Source: JAVBOW01 sp031550615
GTDB taxonomy: Bacteria; Bacteroidota; Bacteroidia; Bacteroidales; Rikenellaceae
Assembly (NCBI GenBank): GCA_031550615.1
Contig: JAVBOL010000001.1
Span: 48,899-112,898, forward strand
Length of the DNA stretch: 64,000 bases
Direction of reading: 5' to 3'
Of this stretch, positions 15,768 to 24,545 are shown piece after piece. The translations under genes and the position numbers were made by a program. How positions within the stretch are numbered: position 1 is the stretch's first letter; every line of letters starts with the position of its first letter. The notes beneath the pieces are model-generated. The model was not told the DNA's origin. It made no database searches and saw only the letters and a program-made list of their open reading frames with translations.

Positions 15768-18700
15768 ATGCAGAACAAAGGAGCAATCAGGCTGGTGGCG
15801 ATACTGCTGGGTATAGCGTGTCTTTACCAGCTCTCGTTCACCGTCGTAACGCGCAGCGTCGAGGGCAAAGCCGCGAAGGCCGCCTCGGAACAGGCGTACC
15901 TCGACTCGGTGCGCAACCAACCCGTCTACAACCTGGGTTTTATCAAATTCACCTACAAGGAGTGTAAGGAAAAGGAGCTTAACCTGGGCCTCGACCTGCG
16001 TGGCGGTATGAACGTCATGCTCGAGATCTCGGTGGCCGACGTGGTCAAAGCCCTCTCCGGCAACAGCAAGGACCCCGTCTTCAATCAGGCCATCGAACAG
16101 GCCACCCTGGCGCAGAAGAACTCGACCGAGGACTTCATCTCGCTGTTCGCCAAGTCTTACGAGCAGCTTTCGGGCGGCGCTCCGCTGTCGATGATCTTCG
16201 CCACGGCCGACCTGAAGGACCAGGTGCGCTCGACCTCTACCAACAAAGAGGTGATCGATGTGCTCCGCGCCCAGGCCGAGAGCGCCATCGCAAACTCATA
16301 CAACGTGCTCTCGCGCCGTATCGACCGTTTCGGCGTTACGCAGCCCAACATCCAGCGCCTGAAGAACTCGGGACGCATACTGGTCGAGCTGCCCGGCGTG
16401 AAGGAACCCGAGCGCGTGCGCAAGCTGCTGCAGGGTACCGCCAGCCTCGAATTCTGGTCGACCTACGACAACACCCAGCTCTTCCCGATGCTCGAACAGG
16501 CCGACCGTGCTGTTAAGGAGTATATCGACGCGCAGGGCGGTGCTGCCGTGCAGGAGGTGACTGCCGAACAGGCTGCCGTGCCCTCGCCCGCCGAGGAGAA
16601 CGTGGAGCTGCTCTCGCAGATCGATTCGACCGCCGTATCGACCGAGGTCGCCGGCCAGGACGACGCTGCCGCACGCGCGGCCTTCGCCAAATCGAATCCC
16701 CTGTTCGCGGTGCTTTCGCCCAGCTTCGATCCCCAGAACGGCGCTTATCCCGGTCCGGTTATCGGTCGCGCGCTGGCTGCCGACACCGCCAAGGTCAACG
16801 CCTACCTCGCCCTGCCCCAGGTGCGTGCGCTGCTCCCCCGCGACCGCGACATGAAACTCATGTGGGGCGTTAAGGCGGTAGACGCCAAGGAGTCGCTTTT
16901 TGAGCTCTACGCCATCCGCGTGCCGGGCAACACCAACGGCAAAGCGCCCCTGGACGGCGGCGCCGTGGTGGAGGCACACGAAGAATACTCGCAGCACGGC
17001 GCGACCGCCGAGGTTTCGATGTCGATGAACACCCAAGGCGCCAAAGCATGGGCGCGCCTGACCGCCGACAACGTGGGCCACAGCATCGCCATCGTGCTCG
17101 ATGGATACGTTTACTCGGCCCCCCGCGTAAACCAGGAGATCACCGGCGGACGCTCGTCGATCACCGGCAACTTCACCATACAGGAGGCCAAAGACCTTGC
17201 CAACGTGCTCAAATCGGGTAAACTGCCCGCCCCCGCGCGTATCGTGCAGGACACCGTGGTAGGTCCCTCGCTGGGCTCGGAATCGATCAACGCAGGTATG
17301 TTCTCGTTCCTGATCGCTTTCGTGCTGGTGCTGTTCTACATGTGGTTCTTCTATAATAAAGGCGGCCTTATTGCCAACGTGGCGCTGATCTGCAACCTGT
17401 TCTTCCTGTTCGGGGTGCTCGCCTCTTTCGGGGCTGTGCTGACCCTGCCCGGTATCGCCGGTATCGTGCTGACGATGGGTATGGCCGTGGACGCCAACGT
17501 TATCATCTACGAACGCATCAAGGAGGAACTGCGCGCCGGCAAGGGCCTGAGCCTCTCGATAAAGGAGGGTTTCAGCAACGCATACTCGGCCATTATCGAC
17601 GGTAACGTGACCACACTTATCACCGGCGTGGTGCTCTTCATCTTCGGTACGGGTCCCGTACAGGGCTTCGCCACCACCCTTATCATCGGTATCATCACCT
17701 CGCTCTTCTCGGCTATCTTCATCACCCGCATCATCATGTCGGACGTGATGGCCGGCGAAAAGCGCACCATCCGTTTCTCGAACAAATGGACTGAGAATTT
17801 CCTGCACAACACCCGAATCAACTTCGTGGGCATGCGCAAGTACACCTATATAGTTTCGATCGCCCTGACTGTGATCTGCCTGATCTCGATGGCCGTGCGC
17901 GGATTCAACTACGGTGTTGACTTCACCGGTGGCCGCGCCTATGTGGTGCGTTTCGACCATAACGTTACCGCCACCGAGGTGCGCGAAGCCCTCTCGACCG
18001 TCTTCACAGACGACAACTACGGCAGCGTCGAGGTCAAGCAGTTCGGCAACGAGGACCAGATGCGTATCGTGACCCAGTATAAGATCAACGCATCCAACGA
18101 AGAGGCCGGCGCCGTGACCGAAGAGATCGACAACATGCTCTACAAGGCGCTCTCGCCGATCTATAACACACCCCTGACCCTCGATGAGTTCAAGACCACG
18201 CAGACCAACCCCCACGGGATCATCTCGCTGGATATGGTGGGCTCGTCGGTTTCCAACGAGATCAAGGGCAAGTCGATCATCGCCGTGCTCTTCTCGTTGC
18301 TGGCCATTGCGATCTACATCGCCATCCGTTTCCGCAGATGGCAGTGGGGCCTGGGCGGCGTGGTTTCGCTGGCGCACGACGCCGTGCTCACGCTCGGCCT
18401 GTTCTCGCTCTTCTACGGACTGCTGCCCTTCAACCTCGAAATGAACCAGTCTTTCATCGCTGCCATACTGACCATCATCGGTTACTCGATCAACGACACG
18501 GTGATTATCTTCGACCGTATCCGCGAGTACCAGACGCTCTATCCCAAACGCGACCTGAAGGAGAATATCAACAACGCCATCAACTCGACCCTCGCCCGTA
18601 CGGTGAATACCGCAGGTTCGACCCTTATCGTGCTGGTGGCCATCTTCCTGTTCGGCGGCGAGGTTATCCGCGGTTTCGTCTTCGCGCTGATGTTCGGTAT

Positions 18701-18794
18701 CTTCAGCGGTACTTTCTCCTCGGTGTTCGTTGCGACCCCCGTCGCTTACGACGCCATCCTTTGGAAACGTAAAAAGGACGCACTGAAGGCATAA
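15768..18794 (+). CDS. secDF: Protein translocase SecDF, fused SecD-SecF
   Basis: Inner-membrane accessory of SecYEG that uses the proton motive force to pull secreted proteins through. 1008 residues with SecD then SecF in one chain, as in other Bacteroidota. SecD part: N-terminal membrane segment, LGLDLRGGMNVML near 75-87, large periplasmic domains to about 500, then five membrane helices with DANVIIYERIKEE (about 575-587). SecF part: GVDFTGGRAY near 720 and SINDTVIIFDRIRE near 907-920. A roughly 150-residue Ala/Glu-rich insertion at about 250-400 enlarges the periplasmic region. Monocistronic with its own promoter and terminator. Confidence 0.97.
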   Translation: MQNKGAIRLVAILLGIACLYQLSFTVVTRSVEGKAAKAASEQAYLDSVRNQPVYNLGFIKFTYKECKEKELNLGLDLRGGMNVMLEISVADVVKALSGNSKDPVFNQAIEQATLAQKNSTEDFISLFAKSYEQLSGGAPLSMIFATADLKDQVRSTSTNKEVIDVLRAQAESAIANSYNVLSRRIDRFGVTQPNIQRLKNSGRILVELPGVKEPERVRKLLQGTASLEFWSTYDNTQLFPMLEQADRAVKEYIDAQGGAAVQEVTAEQAAVPSPAEENVELLSQIDSTAVSTEVAGQDDAAARAAFAKSNPLFAVLSPSFDPQNGAYPGPVIGRALAADTAKVNAYLALPQVRALLPRDRDMKLMWGVKAVDAKESLFELYAIRVPGNTNGKAPLDGGAVVEAHEEYSQHGATAEVSMSMNTQGAKAWARLTADNVGHSIAIVLDGYVYSAPRVNQEITGGRSSITGNFTIQEAKDLANVLKSGKLPAPARIVQDTVVGPSLGSESINAGMFSFLIAFVLVLFYMWFFYNKGGLIANVALICNLFFLFGVLASFGAVLTLPGIAGIVLTMGMAVDANVIIYERIKEELRAGKGLSLSIKEGFSNAYSAIIDGNVTTLITGVVLFIFGTGPVQGFATTLIIGIITSLFSAIFITRIIMSDVMAGEKRTIRFSNKWTENFLHNTRINFVGMRKYTYIVSIALTVICLISMAVRGFNYGVDFTGGRAYVVRFDHNVTATEVREALSTVFTDDNYGSVEVKQFGNEDQMRIVTQYKINASNEEAGAVTEEIDNMLYKALSPIYNTPLTLDEFKTTQTNPHGIISLDMVGSSVSNEIKGKSIIAVLFSLLAIAIYIAIRFRRWQWGLGGVVSLAHDAVLTLGLFSLFYGLLPFNLEMNQSFIAAILTIIGYSINDTVIIFDRIREYQTLYPKRDLKENINNAINSTLARTVNTAGSTLIVLVAIFLFGGEVIRGFVFALMFGIFSGTFSSVFVATPVAYDAILWKRKKDALKA

Positions 18795-18820
18795 CACCCG
18801 ACGGCGAATATATAGATGCG

Positions 18821-18855
18821 GGGCGGTCTGGTTTTCAGGCCGCCCTGTTTTTATT
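18821..18855 (+). terminator. Terminator of secDF
   Basis: 10-bp stem GGGCGGTCTG / CAGGCCGCCC (one G-T pair), loop TTTTT-type, followed by a long T-rich tract. Confidence 0.85.
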
Positions 18856-18865
18856 TTTTTATTTA

Positions 18866-18873
18866 TATATTTG
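18866..18873 (+). promoter_or_regulatory. -7 box (TATATTTG) of cdaA
   Basis: Matches TAnnTTTG, directly after the secDF terminator and 20 nt before the ATG at 18894. Confidence 0.6.
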
Positions 18874-18893
18874 TATCCGATTAAGCCCCGAAA

Positions 18894-19673
18894 ATGGATT
18901 TTATCTCTATAAGCCTTATCGACGTTATAGACATATTGGTCGTCGCGATCATTATGTACTATATATATAAACTCACGCGCGGCACCCACGCGCCGAGCAT
19001 CCTGACGGGCATCATCATCGTATACCTGCTGTGGATCGTTGTCCGGGCGCTCAATATGGAACTCCTGTCGGCGATCCTGGGACAGATTGTCGGCGTGGGC
19101 GTGATAGCAGTTATCGTCGTGTTCCAGCCAGAGATAAGGCGTTTTCTGCATATCCTCGGCACGCGGGGCAGCAGCCACGTCAGGCATACCTCGTTCTTCT
19201 CCCGACTGTTCGACATGGAGGAGTACCAAAACGAGAAGTTGGAATACGTGCACCCGATAGTCAAGGCGTGCACCGACATGTCCAACGCCAAAACGGGTGC
19301 GCTGATCGTGGTGCGCGGCGAGAACGACCTGTCGCTGATCGCCGAAACGGGCGTAAATATCGACGCCCGTGTGTCGTCATCGCTTTTGAAAAGCATATTT
19401 TTTAAAAATTCGCCCCTGCACGACGGGGCAGTGATCGTCGATCGCGGACGCATCGTTGCGGCAAAATGCGTACTGCCCTCGACCGCCGGCGAGGTGCCAG
19501 ACAGTTTCGGCATGCGCCACCGTGCGGCGGTGGGTATAAGCGAAGTGACCGACGCCAGCGTGGTGGTCGTGTCGGAGGAGACAGGCGCCATATCGCTGGT
19601 GGAAAGGGGCGGGGTCATGGGTGATATCACCCCCGCGCGCCTACAGGCCGAATTACTTAAAGGGGTGCGCTGA
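18894..19673 (+). CDS. cdaA: Membrane diadenylate cyclase (CdaA/DacA type)
   Basis: Makes the second messenger c-di-AMP from two ATP. 259 residues: three N-terminal membrane helices (about 5-80), then the DAC (DisA_N) domain with the two catalytic motifs D177-G-A (LHDGAVIV) and R208-H-R (MRHRAAVG). Length and layout match CdaA, the cell-envelope-linked class; the partner genes cdaR and glmM seen in Firmicutes are absent here. Starts just after the secDF terminator with its own -7 box; the last codons overlap a short antisense open frame (19657-19800). Confidence 0.94.
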   Translation: MDFISISLIDVIDILVVAIIMYYIYKLTRGTHAPSILTGIIIVYLLWIVVRALNMELLSAILGQIVGVGVIAVIVVFQPEIRRFLHILGTRGSSHVRHTSFFSRLFDMEEYQNEKLEYVHPIVKACTDMSNAKTGALIVVRGENDLSLIAETGVNIDARVSSSLLKSIFFKNSPLHDGAVIVDRGRIVAAKCVLPSTAGEVPDSFGMRHRAAVGISEVTDASVVVVSEETGAISLVERGGVMGDITPARLQAELLKGVR

Positions 19674-19800
19674 CTATCGGCGTGAAATCATTGATCCTTA
19701 GCGTGTAGTAGTAACCGCCGCACATTCCCGGTTCATATCCGACCGAATAGTTTACGTATTCCGGGTAGTGGTATTGCTTATTATAGCACGCAGTTACTCT
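19657..19800 (-). pseudogene. Possible gene remnant or unannotated small frame between cdaA and rmuC
   Basis: On the - strand, the stretch after the rmuC stop reads as about 46 codons with strongly protein-like composition (for example QYHYPEYVNYSVGY and GGYYYTLRINDFTPI) before a stop at 19657-19659. The frame is closed upstream by a stop inside rmuC, and no ATG, GTG or TTG occurs before the Met in PGMCGG. It overlaps the end of cdaA. It could be the C-terminal remnant of a lost exported protein or chance; function unknown. Confidence 0.3.
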
Positions 19801-21041
19801 TCAGCCTCGTTTTCCTGGGTTTCGTCCTGCTCGTGCACGAGTGATGCCAGCGCCGAGGGCATTTTCTTGTCCGCTTTCACGCCCAGGCGGCGCAGGTTTT
19901 CCGTGCGCGAGAGAAGGCTGCCCTTGCCGGTGTGCAGTTGGTTCATCGCCTTTTCGTAGTTCTTCTGCGAAGCCTCTATCGAACGCCCCACGTCCAGCAG
20001 CGTTTCTGCCAGTCCGACAACTTTGTCGTAGAGCCTCGCCCCGGCCTCGGCGATGTCGCGGGCGTTGCGCGACTGGTCCTCGCGCCGCCATAGGTCGTGC
20101 ACTATCTTGAGGATCGCGAAGAGGTTGGCCGGGCTCGATATGATGACTTTGCGTGCGTAGGCGTCGTTCCACAGGTCTGCGTCCGAGTGCATCGCGGCCA
20201 GGAACGCGGGTTCGTTGGGTACGAACATGATAACGAAATCGGGCGAGGCGATAAGGTTTTGGTAACCCTTCGCGCCCAGCGCACGGATGTGGTTGCGCAC
20301 AGATGAGAGGTGGGCGTCCAGGTGTGCTGCGCGCTGCGCCTCGTCCTCGCACGAGGTGTAATTCACGTATGCCGTGAGCGACACTTTCGAATCGATCACC
20401 AGCCGCTTCTCGTCGGGCAGGTTGAGGATCACGTCCGGTCGCAGGTTGGCCCCTGTGTCGTCCTTGAGGTTTTCCTGCACGGTGTAGTGCACCCCGCGCT
20501 GCAACCCGGCCCCGTCGAGCATCCCCTCGAGGATCATCTCGCCCCAATCGCCCTGGGTCTTCGAGTCGCCGCGCAAAGCCCGCGTGAGGGCGGTCGTTTC
20601 GGCGGTGATGCGCCCGGTCTGGTCCATCAGGTTTTTGATCTCGGTCTTCAGGGAGCTGCGCTGCGAATTCTCCTCGGAATATATCTTCTCTATGCGTTCG
20701 CGGAAATCGCTGATATTCTGTTTGAACGGGGTTAGCAGCAGGTCGAGCGACTCTTTGTTGGTCTGCTTGAACTGCGTGCTCTTCTCTTCGAAAATGGCGT
20801 TGGCCAGCACCCGGAATTCGGCGCGGAAAGCATCCTGCACCTCGCCCGACCTGGTGCGGTCGGCCTCGATCTGCCCGGTGAGCGACTCGATGCGCACGCG
20901 GTCGGCGGCCTGTTGCGCGGCGCCCTGCCTGAGCGCCTCCTCCTTGGCGGAAAGCTCGGCAACGGCCTCGCGCGACCGTTTTTCGGCCAGAAGAAGCAGG
21001 ATCAACAATAGTATCGACAGGGCGATCAGAGCGTAAATCAT
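19794..21041 (-). CDS. rmuC: RmuC-family DNA recombination protein
   Basis: Putative endonuclease-fold protein that limits inversion-type recombination in E. coli. 415 residues: N-terminal membrane helix (about 2-19), long coiled coil (about 22-150), then the RmuC domain with QGDWGEMILEGML near 190-202, RPDVILNLPDEK and VIDSKVSLTAY near 237-247, the PD-(D/E)xK-like core. Acidic, Glu-rich tail. The ATG at 21041 is preceded by a -7 box, and the divergent partner is rpe. Confidence 0.93.
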   Translation of the reverse strand: MIYALIALSILLLILLLLAEKRSREAVAELSAKEEALRQGAAQQAADRVRIESLTGQIEADRTRSGEVQDAFRAEFRVLANAIFEEKSTQFKQTNKESLDLLLTPFKQNISDFRERIEKIYSEENSQRSSLKTEIKNLMDQTGRITAETTALTRALRGDSKTQGDWGEMILEGMLDGAGLQRGVHYTVQENLKDDTGANLRPDVILNLPDEKRLVIDSKVSLTAYVNYTSCEDEAQRAAHLDAHLSSVRNHIRALGAKGYQNLIASPDFVIMFVPNEPAFLAAMHSDADLWNDAYARKVIISSPANLFAILKIVHDLWRREDQSRNARDIAEAGARLYDKVVGLAETLLDVGRSIEASQKNYEKAMNQLHTGKGSLLSRTENLRRLGVKADKKMPSALASLVHEQDETQENEAEE

Positions 21042-21061
21042 TGTGCGTGGTATTATTCATG

Positions 21062-21069
21062 CAAATATA
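21062..21069 (-). promoter_or_regulatory. -7 box (TATATTTG) of rmuC
   Basis: Matches TAnnTTTG on the - strand, 20 nt upstream of the ATG. Confidence 0.6.
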
Positions 21070-21156
21070 GCGAAAGGTGAACGCAATCGTGTGTGCTTGC
21101 ACGCAAAAGATTGCCGAACCGCATCCTATATTAAAACAAATTTAATAAAATTGCCG

Positions 21157-21164
21157 TACCTTTG
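21157..21164 (+). promoter_or_regulatory. -7 box (TACCTTTG) of rpe
   Basis: Matches TAnnTTTG, 16 nt upstream of the chosen ATG at 21181. It supports that start over the upstream in-frame ATG at 21043. Confidence 0.7.
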
Positions 21165-21180
21165 TGCAAAGCGAAAAATT

Positions 21181-21831
21181 ATGGCACGCATAATCTCACC
21201 CTCGATGCTCTCGGCTGACTTCGGCCATCTGGAGCGCGACACCGTTATGATCGACCGCTCGCAGGCCGAGTGGATACATATCGACGTTATGGACGGGGTT
21301 TTCGTGCCCAATATATCGTTCGGTTTCCCGGTGCTGAAAGCAGTGCGCAAGGCTTCACAAAAGTTTATGGACGTGCATCTTATGATCGTCGATCCGATTA
21401 AATACGCACGGCGTTTCGTCGAGGCGGGGGCGAATATCGTGACCTTCCACGTCGAGGCGGCAGACGATCCGATGGCCGTTATTGGCGACATCCGCGGGGC
21501 GGGCGCCGAGGTCGGTGTGTCGGTCAAGCCTGCCACGCCCCTGAGCGCAATAGAACACCTGCTGCCATACATTGATATGGTGTTGATAATGAGCGTCGAG
21601 CCGGGCTTCGGCGGACAGTCCTTCATCGAGGGCAGTTGGGACAAGGTGCGCGAATTGCGCCGTATGATCGACCGCCTGGGGCTGCCGGTGCTGATCCAGA
21701 TCGACGGCGGGGTGGACACAGGTAACGCGCGCGAACTTTTCGATGCGGGGTGCGACGTGCTGGTGGCCGGCAGCGCAGTTTTCGGCAGCCCCGATCCAGA
21801 GGCTACAATTAAAGAAATGTTAGGCAAGTAA
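21181..21831 (+). CDS. rpe: Ribulose-phosphate 3-epimerase
   Basis: Interconverts ribulose-5-phosphate and xylulose-5-phosphate in the pentose phosphate pathway. 216 residues, normal length. (beta/alpha)8 barrel with metal-site strings HIDVMDGVFVPN near 33-44 and MDVHLMI near 63-69, phosphate-binding VEPGFGGQSF near 139-148 and IDGGV near 180. Start chosen at 21181 because MARIISPSMLSADF is the family N-terminus and a -7 box precedes it. The stop is followed with no gap by the ABC-F start codon. Confidence 0.96.
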   Translation: MARIISPSMLSADFGHLERDTVMIDRSQAEWIHIDVMDGVFVPNISFGFPVLKAVRKASQKFMDVHLMIVDPIKYARRFVEAGANIVTFHVEAADDPMAVIGDIRGAGAEVGVSVKPATPLSAIEHLLPYIDMVLIMSVEPGFGGQSFIEGSWDKVRELRRMIDRLGLPVLIQIDGGVDTGNARELFDAGCDVLVAGSAVFGSPDPEATIKEMLGK

Positions 21832-23793
21832 ATGATTTCCATAGATAACGTGACCGTCACTTTCGGCGGTTGGGACCTTTTCAAAGATATATCCCTGCTG
21901 GTCAATCCGCGCGACCGCGTGGGTTTGGTAGGCAAGAACGGCGCGGGCAAATCGACCCTTCTGAAGGTGCTCACGGGCGAACAACCAGCCTCGTCGGGGC
22001 GCGTCAACATGGGCTCGGGCTGCACGCTCGGCTACCTGCCCCAGCAGATGAAGGTGGCCGACACGACCAACCTTTTCGACGAAACGGCCACGGCGTTTTC
22101 CGAGTTGCTGGACATAGAAAAACGCCTCGCCGAGATCACCGAACAGATCACCGTGCGAACGGACTACCAGAGCGACGATTACGAGCGCCTGTTGCACGAG
22201 ATGACCGACCTCTCGGACCGCTACCACATCCTGGGGGGCGACAACCGCGAGGCCGAGATCGAGCGCACGTTGCTGGGACTGGGATTCAAACGGACGGATT
22301 TCACCCGCTCCACGCGCGAATTCTCAGGCGGCTGGCGCATGCGCATCGAGTTGGCGAAGCTGTTGCTGCGCCGCCCTTCGGTCTTCCTGCTGGACGAACC
22401 CACGAACCACCTCGACATAGAGTCCATACAGTGGCTTGAGGGTTATCTGCGCGATTACCCCGGCGCGGTGGTGCTCATCTCGCACGACAGGGCATTCCTC
22501 GACGCGGTGACCAACCGTACTGTCGAGATATCGCTCGGGCGTCTGTATGACTACAAAGTCGCGTATAGTAAATACGTCGAACTGCGCCGCGAACGCCGCG
22601 AACAGCAGATGGCGACCTATGCCAACCAGCAGAAACTGATCGAGAAGACCGAGGAATTCATCGAAAAATTCCGCTATAAACCCACCAAGAGCAACCAGGT
22701 GCAGTCGCGCATCAAGCAGCTCGAAAAACTGGACAGGGTCGAAGTCGACGAGGAGGACCTCTCGACACTCAACATAAAATTCCCCCCTGCGCCGCGCTCG
22801 GGCCAGATCGTGGCCGAGATCAAGGGTGCGGGCAAGGCTTTCGGCGCCAAACGCATCTTCTCTGGCGCTGAATTCCATATCGAGAAGGGCGAAAAAATAG
22901 CCCTGGTGGGCCGCAACGGCGAGGGTAAAACCACTTTCGCCCGCATGCTGATCGGCGAACTGGAAGCCACCGAGGGGCTCGTGCGCCTGGGGCACAACGT
23001 CAACGTGGGTTACTTCGCCCAGAACCAGGACGATCTGATGAACGGCGATTTCACGGTCTTCGACACCCTCGACCGCGTGGCCGTGGGCGACGTCCGCACC
23101 CGTCTGCGCGATATTCTCGGGGCTTTCCTTTTCCGGGGCGAGGATATAGACAAGAAGGTCAGGGTGCTCTCGGGCGGCGAACGGTCGCGCCTGGCCATGG
23201 CGCGCCTGATGCTCGAACCGTATAATTTACTGGTGCTCGACGAGCCGACCAACCACATGGACATGCGCAGCAAGGACGTGCTGAAGGGCGCGCTGCAGAA
23301 GTTCGACGGCACGATGGTCGTAGTGTCGCACGACCGTGAATTCCTCGACGGGCTGGTCGATAAGGTTTACGAATTCCGCGACGGCGGGGTGAAGGAATAC
23401 CTGGGCGGGATATGGTACTTCCTCGAAAAGCGTAACCTGGAGTCGATGCGCGAGGTGGAGGCGAAAGCCGCGCCCGAGGCCAAAGCCAAGCCGGAGCCCG
23501 CCGCCGCGAAACCCGCCCCGATGACCAAAGAGGAGCAGCAACGCCGCAAGGAGTCGGACCGCGCGGTGAAAAAACAACAGGCCGCGATCGAAAAGGCCGA
23601 GACAGAGATATCCGCGCTCGAAACCCAAATAGCCGAGGCCGACGCCCGCATGGCCGACCCCGTGGTGCACGGCATCGACCTGGCGGACCCGGCAGTGTTC
23701 GAAAAATATAACGCCCTGAAAAGTGAGTTGGACAAGGCCGTCCACCAGTGGGAAAAGCTCAATTACGAGTTAGAGATTCTAATCGAAAAATAG
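21832..23793 (+). CDS. ABC-F family ATPase
   Basis: Soluble twin-ATPase of the ABC-F group, which acts on ribosomes (translation factors, antibiotic protection, Uup/YheS relatives). 653 residues: first ABC domain with Walker A at 34-42 (GKNGAGKST), signature FSGGW and LLDEPTNHLD; linker about 245-330; second ABC domain with GRNGEGKTT, LSGGERSR and LDEPTNHMD; C-terminal Ala/Lys/Glu-rich linker (about 540-570) and coiled coil to the end, like Uup. No membrane segments. Translation would be coupled to rpe (zero spacing). Exact subfamily not decided by eye. Confidence 0.93.
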   Translation: MISIDNVTVTFGGWDLFKDISLLVNPRDRVGLVGKNGAGKSTLLKVLTGEQPASSGRVNMGSGCTLGYLPQQMKVADTTNLFDETATAFSELLDIEKRLAEITEQITVRTDYQSDDYERLLHEMTDLSDRYHILGGDNREAEIERTLLGLGFKRTDFTRSTREFSGGWRMRIELAKLLLRRPSVFLLDEPTNHLDIESIQWLEGYLRDYPGAVVLISHDRAFLDAVTNRTVEISLGRLYDYKVAYSKYVELRRERREQQMATYANQQKLIEKTEEFIEKFRYKPTKSNQVQSRIKQLEKLDRVEVDEEDLSTLNIKFPPAPRSGQIVAEIKGAGKAFGAKRIFSGAEFHIEKGEKIALVGRNGEGKTTFARMLIGELEATEGLVRLGHNVNVGYFAQNQDDLMNGDFTVFDTLDRVAVGDVRTRLRDILGAFLFRGEDIDKKVRVLSGGERSRLAMARLMLEPYNLLVLDEPTNHMDMRSKDVLKGALQKFDGTMVVVSHDREFLDGLVDKVYEFRDGGVKEYLGGIWYFLEKRNLESMREVEAKAAPEAKAKPEPAAAKPAPMTKEEQQRRKESDRAVKKQQAAIEKAETEISALETQIAEADARMADPVVHGIDLADPAVFEKYNALKSELDKAVHQWEKLNYELEILIEK

Positions 23794-23801
23794 TATCTTT
23801 G
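23794..23801 (+). promoter_or_regulatory. -7 box (TATCTTTG) of rlmB
   Basis: Matches TAnnTTTG. It begins right after the ABC-F stop codon and ends 6 nt before the rlmB ATG, so this internal promoter would give a leaderless or near-leaderless mRNA. Confidence 0.6.
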
Positions 23802-23807
23802 TAAGAT

Positions 23808-24545
23808 ATGGCAGACGACATAATTTTCGGAATAAGGCCCGTGCTCGAAGCTATCGAGTCGGGACGCAGCATAGAGCGCGTATTTTTCAAAAAGGACGCC
23901 GACGGACGGCTGTTGGGCGAGTTGCGCGAGGTGTGCCGCCAGCAGCGCATCGCCACGCAGGACGTGCCCGTCGAAAAACTCGACCGGCTCACGCGCCTTA
24001 ACCACCAGGGCGTGGTGGCGCGCATGGCCGCGATAGGCTACGTCGAACTGCCCGACCTGCTGGCCTCGATCCCCGAGGGGCAGACGCCCCTGCTGGTGCT
24101 CTGCGACGGGGTGACCGACGTGCGCAACTTCGGGGCTATAGCCCGCAGCGCCGAGTGCGCCGGGGCGCACGGACTGATCGTGCCCCTGAAGAACGCCGCC
24201 CCGGTCAACGCCGAGGCGATCAAAAGCTCGGCGGGTGCCCTGAATATCATACCCGTCTGCCGCGTGGGCAGCATACGCAATACTATCAGAACGTTACAGG
24301 CGGAAGGTATGCAAGCCGTAGCCGCCACGGAAAAGGCCAACAAGGAGCTTTTCTGGACCGATATGACCCCCCCGACGGTGCTCGTTATGGGCAGCGAGGA
24401 TGTGGGTATCTCCAAAGAGGTGCTCAAATTGTGCGATGCCGAGGTCGCGATCCCCATGCGCGGGCGCGTAGGCTCGCTCAACGTGTCCGCCGCCGCCGCC
24501 GTGATGCTTTTCGAGGTGGTGCGCCAGAGATTGGGTAAAAAATAA
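23808..24545 (+). CDS. rlmB: 23S rRNA (guanosine-2'-O)-methyltransferase RlmB (SpoU/TrmH family)
   Basis: Methylates the 2'-O of a 23S rRNA guanosine (G2251 in E. coli) using SAM. 245 residues: N-terminal L30e-like RNA-binding domain (about 1-75) and the SPOUT knot domain with DGVTDVRNFGAIAR near 101-114, VMGSEDVGIS near 194-203 and MRGRVGSLNVSAAAAV near 218-233. The stop overlaps the next start codon in TAATG, so it is coupled to the downstream deacylase gene. Confidence 0.94.
   Translation: MADDIIFGIRPVLEAIESGRSIERVFFKKDADGRLLGELREVCRQQRIATQDVPVEKLDRLTRLNHQGVVARMAAIGYVELPDLLASIPEGQTPLLVLCDGVTDVRNFGAIARSAECAGAHGLIVPLKNAAPVNAEAIKSSAGALNIIPVCRVGSIRNTIRTLQAEGMQAVAATEKANKELFWTDMTPPTVLVMGSEDVGISKEVLKLCDAEVAIPMRGRVGSLNVSAAAAVMLFEVVRQRLGKK

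Noticed and set aside
16296..19253. 985-codon open frame on the - strand opposite secDF
   Set aside because: Shadow of a GC-rich gene; His/Asp/Gly-rich, no domain pattern, overlaps a well-supported SecDF. Similar antisense frames opposite the GT3-GT35 gene (28436-30076), fumarase and PEPCK were rejected for the same reason.
21043..21180. N-terminal extension of rpe from ATG 21043
   Set aside because: Contains the rpe -7 box and no family-like sequence; MARIISPSML at 21181 is the usual start.
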